64,000 nt of DNA. Origin: Porogramme epimiltina. Lineage: Eukaryota > Basidiomycota > Agaricomycetes > Polyporales > Polyporaceae. The stretch covers positions 18,230 to 82,229 of the forward strand of contig FTLJ01000171.1 of NCBI GenBank assembly GCA_900155495.1, given 5' to 3'. The notes beneath the pieces were generated by a model. It was given only the letters and a program-made list of their open reading frames with translations. It was not told the DNA's origin and made no database searches. The translations under genes and the position numbers were made by a program. This document shows, piece by piece, positions 60,315 through 64,000 of this stretch (positions within the stretch are counted from its first letter, which is position 1; every line of letters starts with the position of its first letter).

Positions 60315-61978
60315 ATGACGAACAACGTCGCCATCCTACCCTCTGAGATTTGGCAAAATATCACTGAGCTCGCCTGCGTTGATGGCGGGCGCACAGGAGC
60401 ATCTCTCGCCATGTCATGCAAGTACCTTCGCGCACAAACGTTCGCAGGCCGCTTTTACACCCTGACCCTCCACTCACTCGTACAACTCGAATCGTTCCTC
60501 ATCTGTGTCGACTCTCTAAAGGAGGCGGACGACCTCCGGGTTCCTCACGTGAGGCACCTCTGGTTGTCTTTCCTGCACGAAACGGCCAATCCTACTGTCG
60601 TTGAAACGCCCGATGCAGGACCCGTGGTCATGGGCATCATCTCCTGGTCGGAGTGGGAAGCCCGCGTCCTCGCCAACCTCCGCCCTCTGCTTCCCCTCAT
60701 CGCGCCTACCCTCCTCACACTCGTCCTCGCCCAACGGGAAGACTGGCCCCTTCCACCCTCCGCCCTCGCGTTTGCCTTCCCTCAACTCACCGAGCTCACC
60801 TTCCTCAACGTGTCGACCGGCAGCCCCGCCGCGGGCGACCCCGCTTCGACCGCACACTGGCCCTTCGACCTAACACGCCGCCCATTTCCCGCCCTTCGCC
60901 GCCTGCACGTTCTCGGAGACCACCCGCACGCGCGCCGCGCGCTCCTCGCCACACCCGCGCACGCCCCGACGCTCTGCCAACTCACGCACCTCCGCTTCTC
61001 GGGTATCTCCCACGGTGACTACCTCCGCTCGTTCGCCAAACAGCCCCTCGCGCCCGTCCTCGCGCGCGCGCTAGGCATGTCTCCGTCGCCTCCTGGCGCC
61101 GACGACCCTGCCACGAGCACTCAACGCGCAGACGCCGCGCCGTCCTGGCCACCCCTCGCGCGCCTCCGCCACCTCATCCTCCATGGCATTGAGCCGGCGA
61201 GCGGCCGCTCCAGCTTCTCCTTCATGGGGTGGGACGACGTGATGTCCGCGCTCGCGGAGGTTGCGCTGCAATGGGACCCACACGCACGCGTCCCTCGGTG
61301 CGCAAGCGGTCTGGGCGCCAAGACTGGGCGCTCCTCAAAGCGGCGCGCTGTGGTCCTGGAGCGCGAGTGGCGGAGAGACTTCAAGTGGGAGGCGCGGGTG
61401 TGGGACGACTGGGTCGCGCGGATAGAGGGCGGGCGCGGGTGCTGGGTCGACGACGAAGATGAAGAGGCTGCGCTCGAAGGCCCACGGGATCCCGAGGACG
61501 ACGAGATTGGATGCATATTCGATATCGAATTCGAAAGTTGAAGGGAGCACTGGCAGTCTAGGTAGCCCAGTGGGGCTCCGAGGTTCCAGTTCCCGGCCGT
61601 TACTAGATACGCCCCTGGATAATAAACACTGCAGTACGTGTGTGCCCTTGAATACAATACGGCGTCTCAGCAGATGAACGACTCGAGGAACACGTAGGAA
61701 CATCGAGCTCTACACCGACCCGGCTCGGCTCCACAATGTCGCAAGACCATCTTTACAACACACTTACGGGCAAAAAGCAGACATTCGGCGAGAACGATAA
61801 CGACAGCGACGCGCCATGGAGGCGCACGTTGTGGCATGTGAACCCGGGCTCAGTACAGCAGAACTTGAAGGCGGCCAAAGTGGCACCGGGCCCCCTAGTT
61901 CGACTCAGCTTGGGGAGCAGGTACCGGGTGCCTTGAAGAAGTGTACTGGCAGATCGGAAGAAATGACATAAGTCGGCC
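60146..61978 (+). repeat. Tandem duplication unit A (promoter, member 5, 3' flank)
   Basis: The unit starts at a shared string (ACAAGACAGCTTCTCATCAC at 60146) and ends where the same string starts again near 61980. The offset of matching points is about 1,834-1,868 bp along the unit. It includes promoter, CDS and a 3' flank with the shared string TCGAGCTCTACACCG near 61703. Confidence 0.75.
60315..61541 (+). CDS. F-box-like family member 5
   Basis: One exon of 408 codons, start MTNNVAILPSEIWQNITELA. It is followed by CVDGGRTGASLAMSCKYLRA, QLESFLICVDSLKEADDL, VRHLWLSFLHETANP, LLPLIAPTLLTLVLAQRE, FAFPQLTELTFLNVST, FPALRRLHVLGDHPHARRAL, LTHLRFSGISHGDY and LRHLILHGIEPASG. The C-terminus has WRRDFKWEARVWDDWVARIE with GGRGCWVDDEDEEAALEGP. 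It is the nearest relative of member 6, with both flanks also alike. Third codon positions are strongly G/C, as in the rest of the window, so the family is not foreign by composition. Confidence 0.8.
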   Translation: MTNNVAILPSEIWQNITELACVDGGRTGASLAMSCKYLRAQTFAGRFYTLTLHSLVQLESFLICVDSLKEADDLRVPHVRHLWLSFLHETANPTVVETPDAGPVVMGIISWSEWEARVLANLRPLLPLIAPTLLTLVLAQREDWPLPPSALAFAFPQLTELTFLNVSTGSPAAGDPASTAHWPFDLTRRPFPALRRLHVLGDHPHARRALLATPAHAPTLCQLTHLRFSGISHGDYLRSFAKQPLAPVLARALGMSPSPPGADDPATSTQRADAAPSWPPLARLRHLILHGIEPASGRSSFSFMGWDDVMSALAEVALQWDPHARVPRCASGLGAKTGRSSKRRAVVLEREWRRDFKWEARVWDDWVARIEGGRGCWVDDEDEEAALEGPRDPEDDEIGCIFDIEFES

Positions 61979-62149
61979 CGCAAGACAGCTTCTCATCACA
62001 GTGGTAATGACTCGACTGTGGAATGAGAGACCGGAAGCGCAATGTTCGCTGCACCCCGAACGGCTATATGAAACCGTGCTGCGTGTGTCCCTCTGATATG
62101 ATCCCAACCTAGCTTTCCCAGACCGCCGCCATTGCAAGTCCGTATGGCC
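61542..62149. other. 3' flank of member 5 and promoter of member 6
   Basis: Up to about 61940 this resembles the 3' flank of member 6 (63389-63780), though diverged. In the downstream copy this flank contains the end of an F-box/LRR gene on the minus strand; here no matching open frame is left. From 61980 it is the copied promoter with TATATG at 62065. Confidence 0.6.
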
Positions 62150-63388
62150 ATGACGAGCAACGCGGCTATCCTCCCCTCTGAGATCTGGCAGAAGATCACT
62201 GAGCTCGCCTGCGTTGACGGCGGACGCACAGGAGTATCTCTCGCACTATCTTGCAGATACCTTCACGCACAAACGTTCACGGGTCGTTTCTACTCTCTGG
62301 CCCTCCGCTCGCTCGCACAACTCGAATCCTTTGTTTCCTTCGTCAACTCCCTGAAATGCCCACAGGAGAACTCACCTTCCACCACGTCGGAGGGGGGCCA
62401 CTTCCATATTCTTCGCGTGAGGCACCTGTGGTTGTCTTTCCGGAATGATGAAATGGCCCCTCTGGGCCCTCCCACTCCTGGAATGTCCGCCAAAGGACCC
62501 AGCATCTTCAAGGCAGAGTGGGACGCCCGCATCCTCACCGCACTCCACGCGCTGCTCCCCCTCGTCGCACCCACCCTCCTCACCCTCGTCCTCGCCCAGC
62601 AGGAAACTTGGCCCCTCCCTCCCTACGCCCTCGCGCCCCCCTTCCCCCAGCTCACCGAGCTCACATTCCTCGGCGGGCCGACCGACGGCTGGGGTGCCGC
62701 CATCAGCTCGACCGCGCACTGGCCGTTCGACCTCGCGCGCCGCCCCTTCCCCGCGCTCCGCCGCCTGCACGTCATCGCGGACTTCTACAGCCAAGCGTAC
62801 GCCCGCCGCGCGCTCCTTACCGCCCCCGCGCACGCCCCGACGCTCCGCCAGCTCACGCACCTCCGCCTCTCAGGCCTCAGCGAGGGCGACTGCGCCGACC
62901 TGGCCGAGGGCGACGAGGAGCCCCTCGCCGCCGCCCTCGCCCTCGCGCTGGGCTTGTCTACTACGACGTCGCCCACCCCAGACCCCACCCTTCCTGGCGT
63001 CCCCCAGGCGCCCCTCGAGCGCCTCCGCCACCTCGTTCTGCACGGCGTGGGCACCCCGGGCGCCCCCTGCGCCTTCGCCGCGACGTTGTGGGACAACGTC
63101 GTCTGCGCGCTCGCGGCCGTCGTGCTCCAGTGGGACCCGCACGCGAGGGTCCCCGGGCACATTGGCAGTATTGCTGGCGCCGAGCATGGGCCCTCCTCGA
63201 AGCGGCGTGCGGTCCTCATGGACCGCCCGTGGCGGCGCGACTTCGAGTGGGAGGCGCGGGTATGGGGCGACTGGGTCGCGCGGATGGAGGGCGGGCGGGG
63301 GTGCTGGGTGGAAGATGAGGAGGAAGAGGAGGCGCGCGAGGGCCCGCGGGACCCCAAGGATATCGTGGAGTGGACGTTGTACGATTGA
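62150..63388 (+). CDS. F-box-like family member 6
   Basis: One exon of 412 codons. The ATG at 62150 (MTSNAAILPSEIWQKITELA) is chosen because it lines up exactly with the member 5 start; an ATG two codons earlier is also in frame. Blocks: CVDGGRTGVSLALSCRYLHA, QLESFVSFVNSLKCP, VRHLWLSFRNDEM, LLPLVAPTLLTLVLAQQE, PFPQLTELTFLGGPTDG, FPALRRLHVIADFYSQAYAR, LTHLRLSGLSEGDCA, LRHLVLHGVGTPGAP. The end is WRRDFEWEARVWGDWVARME with GGRGCWVEDEEEEEAREGP. Compared with member 5 it has longer spacer loops. The intact frame argues that it is still under selection. Confidence 0.8.
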   Translation: MTSNAAILPSEIWQKITELACVDGGRTGVSLALSCRYLHAQTFTGRFYSLALRSLAQLESFVSFVNSLKCPQENSPSTTSEGGHFHILRVRHLWLSFRNDEMAPLGPPTPGMSAKGPSIFKAEWDARILTALHALLPLVAPTLLTLVLAQQETWPLPPYALAPPFPQLTELTFLGGPTDGWGAAISSTAHWPFDLARRPFPALRRLHVIADFYSQAYARRALLTAPAHAPTLRQLTHLRLSGLSEGDCADLAEGDEEPLAAALALALGLSTTTSPTPDPTLPGVPQAPLERLRHLVLHGVGTPGAPCAFAATLWDNVVCALAAVVLQWDPHARVPGHIGSIAGAEHGPSSKRRAVLMDRPWRRDFEWEARVWGDWVARMEGGRGCWVEDEEEEEAREGPRDPKDIVEWTLYD

Positions 63389-63733
63389 AGGGGACGGTCT
63401 AGAATCGCGCACGGTGGCCCGGGGGCCCGAGGGGAGAGAGGGGGTTCCAATTCCGTTGGACACATCGGATCATATTGATACAACTAACGCTACATGCGTG
63501 CCCTTAAATAAAGTACGGCATCTCAGCAGGAGGACGAACGAAGAGCAAAGCAAAACAAAACATAGGGAGATCGAGCTCTACACCGGGCTCGGCTACCAAG
63601 AGTTTGGCTCCGCAATGCTGCAGAACCGTCTTTACAGTGCACCCACGCACACAAAGCAGACATTGGACAACATCGATAACAGCAGCGACAGCGACGGCGG
63701 CGCGCCATGGAGGTGCACACGTGAGCCCCGGAC
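63389..63733. other. 3' flank of member 6
   Basis: About 345 bp, similar to the flank after member 5. It also forms the 3' flank of the minus-strand gene entering from the right. Confidence 0.45.
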
Positions 63734-64000
63734 TCAATGCACCAGAACAAGGCGACCAACGTACCCTTCGAAGCTCGGCTCGGTGCACACCACCTCGTCG
63801 ATCCGCGTCTTCAGCCACTTCGTCACGTCCGGGCCGAGCGACGTGCAGTCGTACAGCTCTAGGTGGCGCAGCCGCACGGGCACCACCCCGCCGAACGCCG
63901 CAGCCGTCGCCCCCGCCCCCCCCCCCCCCCCCCCCCCGCCCCCCCCCCCCCCCCCCCCCGGCGCGCGCCCCCCCCCCCCCCCCCCCACCCCCTCCCCCCC
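63734..64000 (-). CDS. C-terminus of an F-box/LRR-type protein, 5' part off the right edge
   Basis: Only about the last 55 codons are readable (63734 to about 63900): VVPVRLRHLELYDCTSLGPD, VTKWLKTRIDEVVCTEPSFE, ending GRLVLVH. The pattern of an LRR-like strand (LRHLELYDC) followed by a helix ending in EVVCTEP is the usual end of basidiomycete F-box/LRR proteins. This is a different type from members 1-6, which end in the WDDW/GGxGCW signature. Upstream the frame passes into poly-G/Gly codons that are probably sequence error, so the true gene structure there is unknown. Confidence 0.5.
   Translation of the reverse strand, partial: GGEGVGGGGGGRAPGGGGGGGGGGGGGGAGATAAAFGGVVPVRLRHLELYDCTSLGPDVTKWLKTRIDEVVCTEPSFEGYVGRLVLVH
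63918..64000. repeat. Poly-C low-complexity end
   Basis: Long C runs broken by single G or A bases fill the last 80 bp. They look like low-quality sequence at a contig end. No telomere-type TTAGGG repeat is present. Confidence 0.7.

Larger units (their letters stand above)
61980..63800 (+). repeat. Tandem duplication unit B (promoter, member 6, 3' flank)
   Basis: Second copy of the unit at 60146-61978. Shared points: the string at 61981, the TATATG element at 62065, the ATG context GTCCGTAnGnCCATGACGA at 62138-62154, the CDS, and the string TCGAGCTCTACACCG at 63571. The right limit is uncertain. Confidence 0.7.

Noticed and set aside
63918..64000. Right end as a telomere or structured repeat
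   Set aside because: It is near-pure C with random interruptions and no TTAGGG units, more like unreliable contig-end sequence.

Overview
The window is GC-rich fungal nuclear DNA. Almost every gene is broken by short introns of about 45-80 nt with GT..AG ends and CTNA-type branch sites, and genes are packed tightly on both strands. The protein families seen (SND2, the Kcs1/Sec18/Arg8/Lys12/Hem1 core set, fungal MFS carriers, a secreted GH43) and the gene style point to a basidiomycete, most likely a wood-decay agaricomycete such as a polypore. Species-level placement is inference only.

Left part (1-46 kb). This is a conserved housekeeping block with many divergent gene pairs. In order: a partial Ser/Pro-rich protein; a cysteine-rich single-pass membrane protein; SND2/TMEM208; a SNAPc190-like Myb protein; TAF8; riboflavin kinase; the spliceosomal Cwf21/SRRM-type RS protein; mitochondrial acetylornithine aminotransferase; 5-aminolevulinate synthase; a WKF-domain nucleolar-type protein; ARL1; the CRL4 receptor CDT2; a MYND-finger protein; homoisocitrate dehydrogenase; an MFS monocarboxylate-type carrier; an unrecognised protein rich in VKxE motifs; a CLD1/ABHD5-type lipase; mitochondrial uS11; QCR9; KCS1; an AT-rich orphan gene behind a G14-TATA promoter; FHL1; and MTP18. 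Several act in mitochondria (heme, arginine and lysine synthesis, complex III, mitoribosome, fission, cardiolipin). They are not an operon, only a gene-dense neighbourhood, although uS11m and QCR9 share one 199-bp promoter.

Right part (46-64 kb). After GCD2 (eIF2B delta) the window enters an accessory zone built from six diverged copies of one intronless, F-box-like gene family of about 360-412 aa. Two copies on the minus strand and four on the plus strand surround SEC18 and a secreted GH43 enzyme. The last two copies lie in a recent tandem duplication of about 1.84 kb that carries promoter, coding region and 3' flank. A seventh gene, the end of a different F-box/LRR-type protein, runs off the right edge into poly-C that looks like a poor contig end. 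This family, with its N-terminal F-box-like motif and a conserved Trp/Gly-rich C-terminal signature, is the best candidate for something undescribed.

No tRNA, rRNA, CRISPR array, complete transposon or viral gene was recognised. Intron positions were placed by eye from splice consensus, reading frame and family match. Gene ends given are CDS ends, not transcript ends.
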